Source: MedAcidi-G1 sp002294285
Lineage (GTDB): Bacteria > Actinomycetota > Acidimicrobiia > Acidimicrobiales > MedAcidi-G1
NCBI GenBank assembly: GCA_963999645.1
Contig: CAXEUY010000008.1
Span: 1 to 64,000 of the forward strand
Length of the DNA: 64,000 bases
Direction of reading: 5' to 3'
A program made the translations under genes and the position numbers. This document shows, piece after piece, positions 44,312-53,824 of the stretch; within the stretch, counting starts at the first letter, position 1, and the number at the start of each line of letters is the position of its first letter. The notes under the pieces were generated by a model that searched no databases, had not been told where the DNA came from, and was given only the letters and a program-made list of their open reading frames with translations.

Positions 44312-44389
44312 TTTGGCCTCCGAAAGCGGTCGATCAGAGTTGTAGGATATCTACCTATGGCTGTAATAGGGCAGCAAAATCTTAAATAG

Positions 44390-44764
44390 TTAAGCTCCCA
44401 GACGCTCTCTTGCGGCTCTACTACGTTCTAAAAGGTGTTCAGGTATGCCATGTTCATTACCAGCAGTTGCATCTGAGTCTACTGATGCAGTTTCGTTAGA
44501 GGTTTGGTCTTCATTTATTTCTGGTTCGTTTAGTGCATTTTCGCGGTCAATTTTAAATTGTTCCCAGTCTTCGACTTTCACGACATCGTCATGATCCACG
44601 CGACCCAGTTTCGTACCATTATCGAAATCAACCCAGTAACGGAACCATTGAATACCGTTTGCAACACGGATTTTTCCTTCAGTGCCTTCAGGAACTCCCG
44701 GAAGATCTATGGTGGCAATCACTTTTTGTTTTCGTTTCAGGGGATTCAAAATTGTTACTTCCAC
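44390..44764 (-). CDS. small protein of unknown function upstream of the CarD gene
   Basis: A 124-residue cytoplasmic protein. Residues 1-72 form an SH3-like or KOW-like beta domain (VTILNPLKRKQKVIATIDLPGVPEGTEGKIRV, then GIQWFRYWVDFDNGTKLGRVDHDDV). The C-terminal 50 residues are acidic and probably disordered, ending with the basic helix LLERSRAARERLGA. I do not know a function; similar short proteins occur in actinobacteria. It lies between proS and the CarD gene on the same strand. Confidence 0.7.
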   Translation of the reverse strand: MEVTILNPLKRKQKVIATIDLPGVPEGTEGKIRVANGIQWFRYWVDFDNGTKLGRVDHDDVVKVEDWEQFKIDRENALNEPEINEDQTSNETASVDSDATAGNEHGIPEHLLERSRAARERLGA

Positions 44765-44811
44765 TAGTATTTAAACTCTCAAGCCGAAACCTTATTGCAA
44801 AAAACTCTGTG

Positions 44812-46533
44812 TTATGCGTTTAAAGCTCGTTGAGAGATGATTTTTTCAACAAGAAAATCTGTTATTTTGTCAACTTCGATTTCATTTGAGGTTTTTTCTG
44901 AATCGGACCGTTCTAAAAGTTCGACGATTCCGTTTTCTAAACCCCGCGGTCCTATGGTCACCCGAAGAGGTATTCCAATCAATTCTGCATCAGCAAATTT
45001 AACACCAGGTCTTTCGTCTCGATCATCAATCAAAACATCGATTCCTTTGTCGTTTAGATCTTCATAAATCTGATTTGCGATTTCCTTAGAGTTTTCATCA
45101 TCGGTTTTCACAACCGTTAACACAACTTCATAAGGAGCCACACTCATAGGCCAAATCAGTCCGGCTTCATCACAGCATGTTTCCGCTATAGCAGCCATAG
45201 CTCGCCCAACACCTATTCCGTAAGAACCCATGGTGGGAGTTTGCGAGTTGCCTTCTGAGTCGAGCACGCTTACACCCATCGCTTCAGCATATTTTTGACC
45301 GAGTTTGAAAATATGACCTGCTTCAATACAGCGTGCGACTCTTAGGGGTTCTGAACAAGATGGACATCCTTCTCCGTCAGCTATCGCCCTCATATCAACC
45401 CATTGGTCGACTCTTATATCTCTTTCTACATTTACACCTGACAGATGGAAATCATCTTCATTCGCACCTGTAGTCATAGCAGAACGTCCTTTAAGCGCTG
45501 GGTCAGCAAAAATGGTAATTCCATCCACCCCAACTGCACCTAGGCTCCCAGGGGACGCACCTAGGGCTTTTTTTATAGCGTCTTCATCAGCAGGAAGTAT
45601 TTCCATTGAAGAAGTGGCATCACAAAATTTTTGTTCCTGGAACTGGTGATCGCCCCTCAAAAGAAGGAGCGAAAGGTTGCCATCGACCATGTATACGAGG
45701 GTTTTTATCTGGTGTTCAGGAGGGTGTCCTATAGACGATAAAGCTTCGATAGTACGAATACCTGGTGTATCGAACTTTTCTATTTTTTCACTCTCTTCGC
45801 GGTTTTCGACATTTGGAAGTGATGAAGTAGCGCGCTCCACATTTGCTGAATACCCACAGGAATTGCATATAGCCACATCGTCTTCCCCTGCAGGAGACTC
45901 AACCATAAACTCTACTGAGTCGCTTCCGCCCATTGCCCCTGAAGACGCTTGAACAGGAATTGCTTTCAGACCTAAACGTGAAAAAATGCGCTCATAAGCT
46001 AAATGATGGAGGTTAAATGACTTGTCTAAGCCAGCATCGTCGATGTCTATCGAATAAGAATCCTTCATGTCGAATTCTCGTACCCTTAAAAGTCCTGATT
46101 TAGGCCTTGGTTCATCTCTGAACTTGGTTTGTATCTGGTACCACATTTGTGGAAGGTCACGATACGAAGACAGTTCAAGAGCGACAGTCGCAATAACCTC
46201 CTCGTGTGTCATTCCGAGAACTTGGTCAGCGTCTTTTCGATCCGTGAATTTAAACAGATTTTCTCCCATTGCATCCAAACGACCGGATTTCTCCCAAATG
46301 CTAGTTGGGTGTACGGCGGGGAGCATCACTTCTTGAGCACCAATTGCATCCATCTCTTCTCGAAGGATTTGTGCGATTTTTTTGCTTACTCTCCACGCGA
46401 GAGGAAGCATTGAATAGTGCCCAGACTGTAATTGGCGTATGAATCCACCGCGAATCAATAATTTGTGACTCACTGCTTCGGCTTCAGCCGGTGCTTCACG
46501 CAGAGTGGGAGCAAAAAGAGATGTCCAGCGCAA
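44812..46533 (-). CDS. proS: prolyl-tRNA synthetase (bacterial type with editing domain)
   Basis: A class II synthetase of 573 residues. Motif 1 lies in AWRVSKKIAQILREEMDAIGAQEVMLP, motif 2 is KFRDEPRPKSGLLRVREFDMKDSYS, and motif 3 is GSYGIGVGRAMAAIAE. An INS-type editing domain lies between motifs 2 and 3 (about 225-385). The anticodon-binding domain (VVLTVVKTD-like, DDRDERPGVKFADAELIGIPLRVTIG) ends the chain. Confidence 0.96.
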   Translation of the reverse strand: MRWTSLFAPTLREAPAEAEAVSHKLLIRGGFIRQLQSGHYSMLPLAWRVSKKIAQILREEMDAIGAQEVMLPAVHPTSIWEKSGRLDAMGENLFKFTDRKDADQVLGMTHEEVIATVALELSSYRDLPQMWYQIQTKFRDEPRPKSGLLRVREFDMKDSYSIDIDDAGLDKSFNLHHLAYERIFSRLGLKAIPVQASSGAMGGSDSVEFMVESPAGEDDVAICNSCGYSANVERATSSLPNVENREESEKIEKFDTPGIRTIEALSSIGHPPEHQIKTLVYMVDGNLSLLLLRGDHQFQEQKFCDATSSMEILPADEDAIKKALGASPGSLGAVGVDGITIFADPALKGRSAMTTGANEDDFHLSGVNVERDIRVDQWVDMRAIADGEGCPSCSEPLRVARCIEAGHIFKLGQKYAEAMGVSVLDSEGNSQTPTMGSYGIGVGRAMAAIAETCCDEAGLIWPMSVAPYEVVLTVVKTDDENSKEIANQIYEDLNDKGIDVLIDDRDERPGVKFADAELIGIPLRVTIGPRGLENGIVELLERSDSEKTSNEIEVDKITDFLVEKIISQRALNA

Positions 46534-46626
46534 TTGAGAACTTTCCTATAGGTTTTTATTACACCAATATCCTAGATGATTTCGCTCGACGTAGTTGAAT
46601 TATTAATTAGCTGACAGAATCAATGT

Positions 46627-47874
46627 ATGAGTGAAATTAATTTAGAAGAAATTAAAGTTGAACTGTCTGATTGGATTAAGGACAACTGGGATCCGGAAAT
46701 AACGGTTTCAGAATGGTGGAAGCGACTCTCAGACGCAGGATGGTCTGCAACTTCTTTACCTGAAGAAGCAGGAGGTAAAGGGTGGAATCGCTCTGAAACA
46801 GGAATGGTAACTTCCACTTTATTTTCACACGATGTAGTCGGACCTCCTACAGGACTCGGAATGATGTTAGCGGCACCGACAATTGCAATACATGGAAACC
46901 CTGATCAGATCGAAAGGTTAATACCTCCAATCATCGACGGATCAATTGCTTGGTGTCAGTTATTTTCAGAACCAGGTGCCGGTTCAGATTTGGCGGGACT
47001 TCAAACTCGGGCAGTCAAAGATGGAGATGAGTGGATAATCACAGGGCAAAAAGTTTGGACGTCTGGTGGTCATTTGGCCGAGAAGGGCATGCTTATTGCC
47101 CGTACTGATATAGACGCTCCTAAGCATCAGGGAATAACATATTTCGCTTTCGATATGGATCAGCCAGGCGTTGAAGTTAGACCACTCAAAGAGATGACTG
47201 GTCGTGCTTTATTTAATGAGGTTTTTATTGATGAGGCGAGAGTTTCTAATGATGACGTGATTGGTGGAATTGGAAACGGTTGGGCAGTGGCTAACACTAC
47301 GTTGATGGTTGAACGCTCAAGTCTGGGAAGTGGAGGACCTCAACCTGTAGTAGTTCCCGCAGGTGGAAAAGCCGGACGTCTAGACAGGAAAGTTGGAGAT
47401 TTTGTTTTAGGTGTAGACGGGAATGTTGAAACTGACGGAGGGCGTGGTTTAGACATCAGATGGCTTTCTGACCTAGCTAAAAAAGTCGGATCAGCTAGCG
47501 ATCCCGTTGTTAGACAAGAGATTGTAAAACTTCACATATTGGGCGAAGTGAACCGCTTAAATATGTTGAGAGCGAAAGCGGGAGGAAGTCGAACTGGGGC
47601 TGAGGGAAATCTAGCAAAATTAGCTATGAGCGAACTTGTCCGTAGAAGCAGAGATGTAGGAAATTTGATTATTGGAGCCGACGGAATGTTAAGTAGTTCT
47701 GCAAGTTCTTTTGATGGAAGGGTTCAAGAGGCAACAATTTTCAGCCCAGCACCATCAATCTATGGAGGCACAGATCAGGTCCAAAGAAATATAGTTGGAG
47801 AACGAGTTTTAGGTTTGCCAAAAGAACCAGGTCCAAGCAAAGAAACTCCTTTTAAAGAGTTGCTTCAGAATTAA
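46627..47874 (+). CDS. acyl-CoA dehydrogenase
   Basis: An FAD-dependent dehydrogenase of 415 residues. WCQLFSEPGAGSDLAGLQTRA and WIITGQKVWTSGGHLAEKGML form the FAD and substrate pocket, and SIYGGTDQVQRNIVGERVLGLP ends the family core. It has no residue typical of the isovaleryl or glutaryl types, so the chain is unknown. An ETF partner is not in the window. Its stop overlaps that of a convergent hydrolase by 4 bases. Confidence 0.9.
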   Translation: MSEINLEEIKVELSDWIKDNWDPEITVSEWWKRLSDAGWSATSLPEEAGGKGWNRSETGMVTSTLFSHDVVGPPTGLGMMLAAPTIAIHGNPDQIERLIPPIIDGSIAWCQLFSEPGAGSDLAGLQTRAVKDGDEWIITGQKVWTSGGHLAEKGMLIARTDIDAPKHQGITYFAFDMDQPGVEVRPLKEMTGRALFNEVFIDEARVSNDDVIGGIGNGWAVANTTLMVERSSLGSGGPQPVVVPAGGKAGRLDRKVGDFVLGVDGNVETDGGRGLDIRWLSDLAKKVGSASDPVVRQEIVKLHILGEVNRLNMLRAKAGGSRTGAEGNLAKLAMSELVRRSRDVGNLIIGADGMLSSSASSFDGRVQEATIFSPAPSIYGGTDQVQRNIVGERVLGLPKEPGPSKETPFKELLQN

Positions 47875-48680
47875 TTACGTATATTCGAAAATCCATCAAA
47901 TAAGACTTGACGAACCTTTTTAGGTGCCTCCGTCATGGACATGTGACCCACTCCACTTAGTTCTATGACAGTTGGTTCCGCTAGCGCATCAATAAGTGGT
48001 TGAGCGGAGCGCCTTGGTGTCATCTTGTCTTTGGTGCCGAGGATTAAAGTCGTAGGGCAGTTTACTTTTTGGGCTTTTTCAAGAGTCTCTTCATAGGTTG
48101 AACATATTGAAAGATCAAGACTTAGGATGCCGGGTTTCGAGTTTTCAACTACTGCTGTTGCGCCTCCAATCATCCACAACCCAGGAGTAGGGTTACCTCC
48201 AAGATGCTGATCTGGCCCATGACCCCAGCCAGCTATGAAGCTGGCTCCTTTAGGCAAGTTGTCATCAGCGGCAGCTTGCAAGTCAGGATGTACTGGCATC
48301 GCAGCAGCTACAGCAATCAAAGTAGTTGAAAGAACAGAATCAGGGTGATTGGCTGCAGTCGCTAAAGCAATAAACGAACCCATTGAATGTCCAACTATGT
48401 GAGCAGGACCTCCGAGACGATCTATAACTTTTGAAACCCAATCAGCCATTTCATCAATTGTTTCTAATGGGGGTCCTGCACTTTCGCCATGAGCTGGAAG
48501 ATCTACAGCGAAACACCTAAACCCGTGATGGGACAGAAAACGGGTTTGTTGAAACCATACTGTTCTGTCCATGCCCGCACCATGAATTAGAATTACTAGC
48601 GGGTCATTCTCATTCATATCTTCAATGTCAATGCCACCATTGGCCGCACTAAAATGACTGTCTGCGAGATCGATAATCAT
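47871..48680 (-). CDS. alpha/beta-fold hydrolase
   Basis: A 269-residue hydrolase: VILIHGAGMDRTVWFQQTRFL, FAVDLPAHGES, nucleophile elbow GHSMGS, LGTKDKMTPRRSAQP with the acid, and GVGHMSMTEAP with His. The substrate is unknown. It lies 6 bases after metY on the same strand, so it may be in that transcript. Confidence 0.87.
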   Translation of the reverse strand: MIIDLADSHFSAANGGIDIEDMNENDPLVILIHGAGMDRTVWFQQTRFLSHHGFRCFAVDLPAHGESAGPPLETIDEMADWVSKVIDRLGGPAHIVGHSMGSFIALATAANHPDSVLSTTLIAVAAAMPVHPDLQAAADDNLPKGASFIAGWGHGPDQHLGGNPTPGLWMIGGATAVVENSKPGILSLDLSICSTYEETLEKAQKVNCPTTLILGTKDKMTPRRSAQPLIDALAEPTVIELSGVGHMSMTEAPKKVRQVLFDGFSNIRN

Positions 48681-48686
48681 GATGTT

Positions 48687-49979
48687 TTAACGTTGAGAAG
48701 CTTTGAGAGCTCTATCTAGATCAGCGCATATATCATCCGGGTCTTCAAGGCCAACAGAAACCCGAACAAGATCCTCACCAATTCCAGCTGCAGAAAGGTC
48801 CTCTGCACTCATTTGTTGATGAGTAGTAGAAGCAGGATGTATCACCAATGTTTTAGCATCTCCGACATTTGCCAGGTGAGAAGCTAACTCAACAGATTCG
48901 ATAAATTTTCTCCCAGCTTCACGACCACCAGCAATTCCGAAACTAAGTATTGCACCTGAACCTTTTGTGTATAAACGTTTTGCCAATTCGTGATCAGGGT
49001 GGCTTGGATGATCTGGGTGTCTTATCCATTCAACAGCATCATGCTTATCTAAAAGGTCAATAACACTATGGGTGTTTGAAACGTGCTTCTGCATGCGTAA
49101 AGGAAGCGTCTCGATTCCCTGCAGTATGTAGAAGGCGTTAGCGGGACTCATACAAGCTCCGAAATCTTTAAGACCCTCCGACCTTGCCCTCATTGAAAGA
49201 GCCTGTGGACCGAATTCATCTGTGAAAACAATTCCGTGGTAACCGTCATACGGCTCAGAAAGGGTAGGAAATTTGCCGGAAGCGGCCCAATCGAAACGAC
49301 CCCCATCAACAACAGCTCCTCCTATAGCGATACCGTGACCGCCTAAGAACTTGGTTAGAGAATGAATTACGACATCCGCACCATGTTCGATCGGACGGAT
49401 CAGGTAAGGTGTGGCAAAAGTTGCGTCAACGACTAGAGGCACTCCAATACTGTGAGCAGCATCCGCAATTGCTTGAATATCTAAAACTTCTATTCCCGGA
49501 TTGCCCAGAACTTCCGCATAAAACAATTTTGTATCTTCAGTAGCTGCGTCAAGAAAATTTTTCGGATTGTGTGGATCAACAAAAGTTGTTGAGATTCCAA
49601 ATCTAGGCATAGTAAAAGTCATCATGTTGTGACTGCCACCATAAAGATTTTGACTTGAGACTATATGATCACCAGAATCCAAAAGAGTTGCTACTGCCAG
49701 GTGAAATGCAGCCATGCCACTCGAAGTGCATACCGCTCCGACTCCACCTTCAAGTGCAGCGATTCTCTCTTCGAGAACAGCAACTGTCGGATTGGAGATT
49801 CTGGTGTATATATGTCCGCCTGCCTCAAGGTTGTAAAGAGCCGCTGCCTCATCTACAGAGTCGAAGACATAAGAGGTTGTCTGATATATGGGAACAGCTC
49901 TCGAACCGGTAACAGGATCCGGTCTTTGACCAGCATGTAGAGACTGAGTGTCAAATTTATGAGCATCTGGTTCAACCAT
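48687..49979 (-). CDS. metY: O-acetylhomoserine aminocarboxypropyltransferase (sulfhydrylase)
   Basis: A PLP enzyme of the Cys/Met metabolism family, 430 residues. It makes homocysteine from O-acetylhomoserine and sulfide. FDTQSLHAGQRPDPVTGSRAVPIYQTTSY is the typical start, YTRISNPTVAVLEER follows, and the PLP lysine is K210 in HSLTKFLGGHG. The length exceeds that of MetB/MetC types and fits MetY. I see no riboswitch in the 106-base upstream region. Confidence 0.93.
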   Translation of the reverse strand: MVEPDAHKFDTQSLHAGQRPDPVTGSRAVPIYQTTSYVFDSVDEAAALYNLEAGGHIYTRISNPTVAVLEERIAALEGGVGAVCTSSGMAAFHLAVATLLDSGDHIVSSQNLYGGSHNMMTFTMPRFGISTTFVDPHNPKNFLDAATEDTKLFYAEVLGNPGIEVLDIQAIADAAHSIGVPLVVDATFATPYLIRPIEHGADVVIHSLTKFLGGHGIAIGGAVVDGGRFDWAASGKFPTLSEPYDGYHGIVFTDEFGPQALSMRARSEGLKDFGACMSPANAFYILQGIETLPLRMQKHVSNTHSVIDLLDKHDAVEWIRHPDHPSHPDHELAKRLYTKGSGAILSFGIAGGREAGRKFIESVELASHLANVGDAKTLVIHPASTTHQQMSAEDLSAAGIGEDLVRVSVGLEDPDDICADLDRALKASQR

Positions 49980-50085
49980 GTATTCAAGGCTACGCAGTAG
50001 TAAGCATTTACAAATGCCTGTGAGCGACTAAGTTGCAAATATTAATGTTTTTATTTACAGAGAATTTTAAATAGAAGGTAAAGAG

Positions 50086-51039
50086 ATGAAAATTGGTTTC
50101 ATAGGTTGCGGTAATGTCGGCGGAAAACTCTCTTATAGTTTGCTGAGAAACGGCTTTGATCTAATGGTCAGAGACTTAGACAAAAAAGTTGCCCAACCAC
50201 TCTTGAATGAAGGCGCAAATTGGGCTGAGTCGCCGAAACAAGTCGCTGAAACATGTGATGTGATTATCACATGTTTACCTTCGCCGAAAGCATGCAAAGA
50301 GGTAATGGAGGCTCCTGATGGTGTATTGGCAGGACTTTCAGAGGGAAAAGTATGGATGGAAATGAGCACTACTGATGAAACTGAAGTTCGACGTATAGGT
50401 AAATTGGTTGAAGATACCGGCGCTTACCCAGCAGATTGTCCAGTTTCAGGAGGATGCCACAGGGCAGCAACAGGAAACATCTCAATCTTCGTTGGTGGGG
50501 AAAGAGAAGCTTTTGAAAAAATCTTTCCAATAGTTTCAGCTATGGGCAGAAACATACTGCATACAGGTCCTCTGGGTTCAGCTTCAGTATTGAAAGTTTT
50601 GACTAATTATCTTGCTAGCGCGAATTTAGTTTCTCTCGCTGAAGCCTTAACAACAGCCTCAGCAGCAGGAATGGACTTGAACACCACTTATGAGGCAATC
50701 CGGATTTCTTCCGGTAATTCATTTGTTCACGAAACAGAAAGTCAGGTGATATTGAATGGAAGTCGCAACATCAATTTCACCATGGATTTGGTAGTAAAAG
50801 ATGTCAGCCTTTTTGATCAGATTGCCAAGAAACACGAAGTGCCCCTTGAACTTTCGCCGATGCTCGTAAAAATTTTTGAAGATGGAATGGACCGGTACGG
50901 GGAAAGAGAATGGTCATCGAACATAATAAGAAGACTTGAAGATGCAACCTCTATAGATGTGAGAGCTCCTGGGTTTCCAGAGGAGATGACTTGCGATGAG
51001 GAAGAAGTTCCAGGTCAAGAAGTAATCCCAAAACGTTAA
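50086..51039 (+). CDS. NAD(P)-dependent beta-hydroxyacid dehydrogenase (3-hydroxyisobutyrate dehydrogenase family)
   Basis: The Rossmann start is MKIGFIGCGNVGGKLSYSLLRNGFDLMVRDLD. DCPVSGGCHRAATGNISIFVGG is the substrate-binding segment and SASVLKVLTNYLASANLVSLAEAL carries the catalytic lysine. It oxidises a beta-hydroxy acid such as 3-hydroxyisobutyrate; a 3-sulfolactaldehyde- or tartronate-type role is also possible. AAGG precedes the ATG. A dehydrogenase gene follows after 11 bases. Confidence 0.9.
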   Translation: MKIGFIGCGNVGGKLSYSLLRNGFDLMVRDLDKKVAQPLLNEGANWAESPKQVAETCDVIITCLPSPKACKEVMEAPDGVLAGLSEGKVWMEMSTTDETEVRRIGKLVEDTGAYPADCPVSGGCHRAATGNISIFVGGEREAFEKIFPIVSAMGRNILHTGPLGSASVLKVLTNYLASANLVSLAEALTTASAAGMDLNTTYEAIRISSGNSFVHETESQVILNGSRNINFTMDLVVKDVSLFDQIAKKHEVPLELSPMLVKIFEDGMDRYGEREWSSNIIRRLEDATSIDVRAPGFPEEMTCDEEEVPGQEVIPKR

Positions 51040-51050
51040 GGAAATTTAGA

Positions 51051-52145
51051 TTGAACGAGATACCAAAGGTGATGAAGGGCGTTCAACTGACTGGTAACGG
51101 AGGTCCTGAAAAACTTTCTTTTCGTGACGACATTCCCACTCCAGAGATTAACGAAGAAGAGGTATTGATTGAAGTCAAAGCCTGTGGGATGAATAATACT
51201 GACATCAATACAAGAGTCGGATGGTATTCGAAGTCAGTTGCCGCGGCGACTTCAAATGAAGGTTTTTCAAACATTGAAGATGAAAACACCTGGGGAGGGG
51301 AGAGTCTGTCTTTTCCTAGAATTCAAGGCGCAGATCCATGTGGTGTGGTTGTTGCAGCCGGAAATGACACAAATCAAGAACTCATAGGAACACGTGTCAT
51401 CGTCGATCCTTGTATAAGAGACCCAAAGTCAAAAAACTGGAGAGAAAACGCGAAATATCTAGGAAGTGAAATAGACGGTGGGTTCGCACAATATTGTGCC
51501 GTCCCATCTAGAAATGCTCATCCGGTTAATTCAGAAATGACAGATATAGAACTAGCATCTTTCCCATGTTCATGGGCCACAGCAGAACACATGCTTACAC
51601 GGTCGCGCTTGGAGAAGGGTCAGACAGTTGTTGTGACTGGAGCATCAGGAGGAGTTGGCACCGCACTGATACAACTCGCCAAACTTCGTGAAGCTACCGT
51701 CATAGCTGTCACCAGCACAGAAAAATTCGATTCAATAAAAAGATGTGGCGCAGATTTGCTTTTAGATCGCAATGAACACGATCTGAAAAATAAGATTCTT
51801 GAGTTAGGACATGGACCTATAGATGTTCTTGCAGATGTAGCGGGCGGAAATAATTTCGCAGAACTATTTGAGACAATAGGTAAAGGCGGATGTTACACAA
51901 CTGCAGGAGCAATTGCAGGACCAATAGTTGAACTAGATTTAAGAATTCTGTATTTGAACGATTTAGAGATGCATGGATGCACTGTTTACGACCCTTCTGT
52001 TTTCAAGGCGTTAATCGGATACATAGAAGAGGAGAAAGTCGCTCCAATGGTAGGAGGAGTTTTCGACCTGCAAGACATCAATTCAGCACAAGAAGAATTT
52101 TCTAAAAAACAACATGTCGGAGCTATGGTTCTCAAAGTTGATTGA
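51051..52145 (+). CDS. medium-chain dehydrogenase/reductase (zinc-type alcohol dehydrogenase or quinone oxidoreductase family)
   Basis: A 364-residue MDR protein. The N-terminal GroES-like domain has VKACGMNNTDINTRVGWYS and the NAD(P) motif is VVVTGASGGVGTALIQLAK. Structural zinc cysteines are not evident. The TTG start has AAGGAA 6 bases upstream; an ATG at codon 8 (51072) lacks one. It likely forms an operon with the upstream hydroxyacid dehydrogenase. The substrate is unknown. Confidence 0.87.
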   Translation: MNEIPKVMKGVQLTGNGGPEKLSFRDDIPTPEINEEEVLIEVKACGMNNTDINTRVGWYSKSVAAATSNEGFSNIEDENTWGGESLSFPRIQGADPCGVVVAAGNDTNQELIGTRVIVDPCIRDPKSKNWRENAKYLGSEIDGGFAQYCAVPSRNAHPVNSEMTDIELASFPCSWATAEHMLTRSRLEKGQTVVVTGASGGVGTALIQLAKLREATVIAVTSTEKFDSIKRCGADLLLDRNEHDLKNKILELGHGPIDVLADVAGGNNFAELFETIGKGGCYTTAGAIAGPIVELDLRILYLNDLEMHGCTVYDPSVFKALIGYIEEEKVAPMVGGVFDLQDINSAQEEFSKKQHVGAMVLKVD

Positions 52146-52148
52146 GAG

Positions 52149-53717
52149 CTAGTTTATTCCCCGTTCTTTACCCTCCCAGTAAGGCGCCCTCAGCTCTCTC
52201 TTTAGAACTTTCATAGCACCACTCAAAGGTAAGGGTTCCTCTCTGAACTCCACGCTCTTGGGCACTTTGTACCCCGCGATTGACTCTCTGGCATGGGCAA
52301 TAAGGTCATCCTCACTTGCACTGCCACCAGCTTCGAGAACGACTATGGCATGAACAGCTTCACCCCATGTGTCGTCAGGAATTCCGATAACAGCTACTTG
52401 CGCAACTGCTGGATGACTTGAAATAGCGTTCTCAACCTCAGAAGAATAAACATTTTCTCCGCCTGTAACTATCATGTCCTTGACCCGATCGACCAAGAAC
52501 AGGTAACCATCTTCATCGAAATAGCCTGCATCACCAGTGTGGTACCAGCCATTAGCAAAAACTTCATCAGTTGCTTCAGGCTTATTCCAATATTCGGTCA
52601 TGAAATTGCCGCCTCGTGCACACACTTCACCAATCTCACCTTGAGGCAGCTCATTCCCATCTTCATCTTGAATAGATACAACAGTTCCTATAACTGGCTT
52701 ACCAACGCTAGATAGTTTTTCACTTTCGAGGAAATGATCATCAGCTCCCAAGATTGTCAAAGTTGAAGAGCTTTCCGTCATTCCATAACCCTGAATTAAC
52801 TCAACGTCAGGCAGATCAGAAAATAGTCTTTCCAGAATTTGCCTTGGCATAGGAGATGCCCCATAAATCAGTTGCTTAAGCGATTTAAGACGTGATGGGT
52901 TGTATCCTTCCGCTGCGAGGCACATGCCAATCATTGTTGGGACCATAAGTGTTTGCTCAACTTGGTGAGCTTCCATAAGAGCCATAGCCCCCTCCGGGTC
53001 GAACATTGGGATGAAAACAACATTTCCTCCCGAGTAAGGAGGAGCCAACACTCCTGTCATTGAAGCAGCATGAAACATCGGAGTTTGCATCAGATATGAA
53101 GAGACCTCGAATCCTCCCAGAGCTATGACGCCGTGGTAAAGATTTAGAACTTGCGCTCTTTGACTTATAAGCACGCCTTTTGGGAGACCTGTAGTTCCAC
53201 CTGTGTACATGAGCACGACAGGATCATCTTCATCGGGCTCCTCTGGTAAAGAAGGTGAAGAAGACTCCAAAAGGTCTTCGTATTTCAAATCATGTTGGAC
53301 GTCACCTTCACCTATCAAAACAACATGTCTTATGGGGTCATCTTCTCCGAGTTCTTCGCGTGCCGCAGTAATTAGTGGAGCGAAAAACTGGTCGGTAAAA
53401 ATAACTTCTGTGCCTGAATCATTAAGAATGTAGGCCAACTCTTTTGGTGCCAAACGAAGGTTCAACGGGTTGATGATTCCAGCGCCCAAGAAAGCAGAAT
53501 GCCAGAGTTCCAAAAATTGGTGACTGTTTAAAGCCATTACAGCGAATCGATCTTTTTTACTGACACCAAGCTCAGAAGAGAGACTATTGCATAGACGTAA
53601 AACTCGTTCATGATGAGTGTCCCAGTCACTCTGATAGGCACCATCGATGATTCCGGTATTTTTTCCAAATTTTTTGATCGCAGGTAGATACAAGCGCGGA
53701 TAGATAAGTTCTTTCAT
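52149..53717 (-). CDS. AMP-dependent acyl-CoA synthetase/ligase
   Basis: A ligase of about 522 residues with VLMYTGGTTGLPKGVLIS, QGYGMTESSSTLTI, GWYHTGDAGYFDEDGYLFLVDRVKDM and the C-terminal lysine in PLSGAMKVLKREL. It activates an unknown acid to its CoA ester. The ATG at 53717 gives a typical N-terminus (MKELIYPRLYLPAI) but has no clear ribosome site; a GTG 12 codons upstream is possible. It converges with the MDR gene. Confidence 0.88.
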   Translation of the reverse strand: MKELIYPRLYLPAIKKFGKNTGIIDGAYQSDWDTHHERVLRLCNSLSSELGVSKKDRFAVMALNSHQFLELWHSAFLGAGIINPLNLRLAPKELAYILNDSGTEVIFTDQFFAPLITAAREELGEDDPIRHVVLIGEGDVQHDLKYEDLLESSSPSLPEEPDEDDPVVLMYTGGTTGLPKGVLISQRAQVLNLYHGVIALGGFEVSSYLMQTPMFHAASMTGVLAPPYSGGNVVFIPMFDPEGAMALMEAHQVEQTLMVPTMIGMCLAAEGYNPSRLKSLKQLIYGASPMPRQILERLFSDLPDVELIQGYGMTESSSTLTILGADDHFLESEKLSSVGKPVIGTVVSIQDEDGNELPQGEIGEVCARGGNFMTEYWNKPEATDEVFANGWYHTGDAGYFDEDGYLFLVDRVKDMIVTGGENVYSSEVENAISSHPAVAQVAVIGIPDDTWGEAVHAIVVLEAGGSASEDDLIAHARESIAGYKVPKSVEFREEPLPLSGAMKVLKRELRAPYWEGKERGIN

Positions 53718-53824
53718 AAAAAGAAAGTTATCTCTTTTTGTCTCACATAGCACACGGGGCTTCCTTTGACAGAGCTGATTCCATTCGAGTGGTCAACTAA
53801 ATGACAATTGAGGGAAAATAAGAG

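Noticed and set aside
49980..50085. SAM or other riboswitch upstream of metY
   Set aside because: The 106-base gap shows no convincing stem set or terminator.
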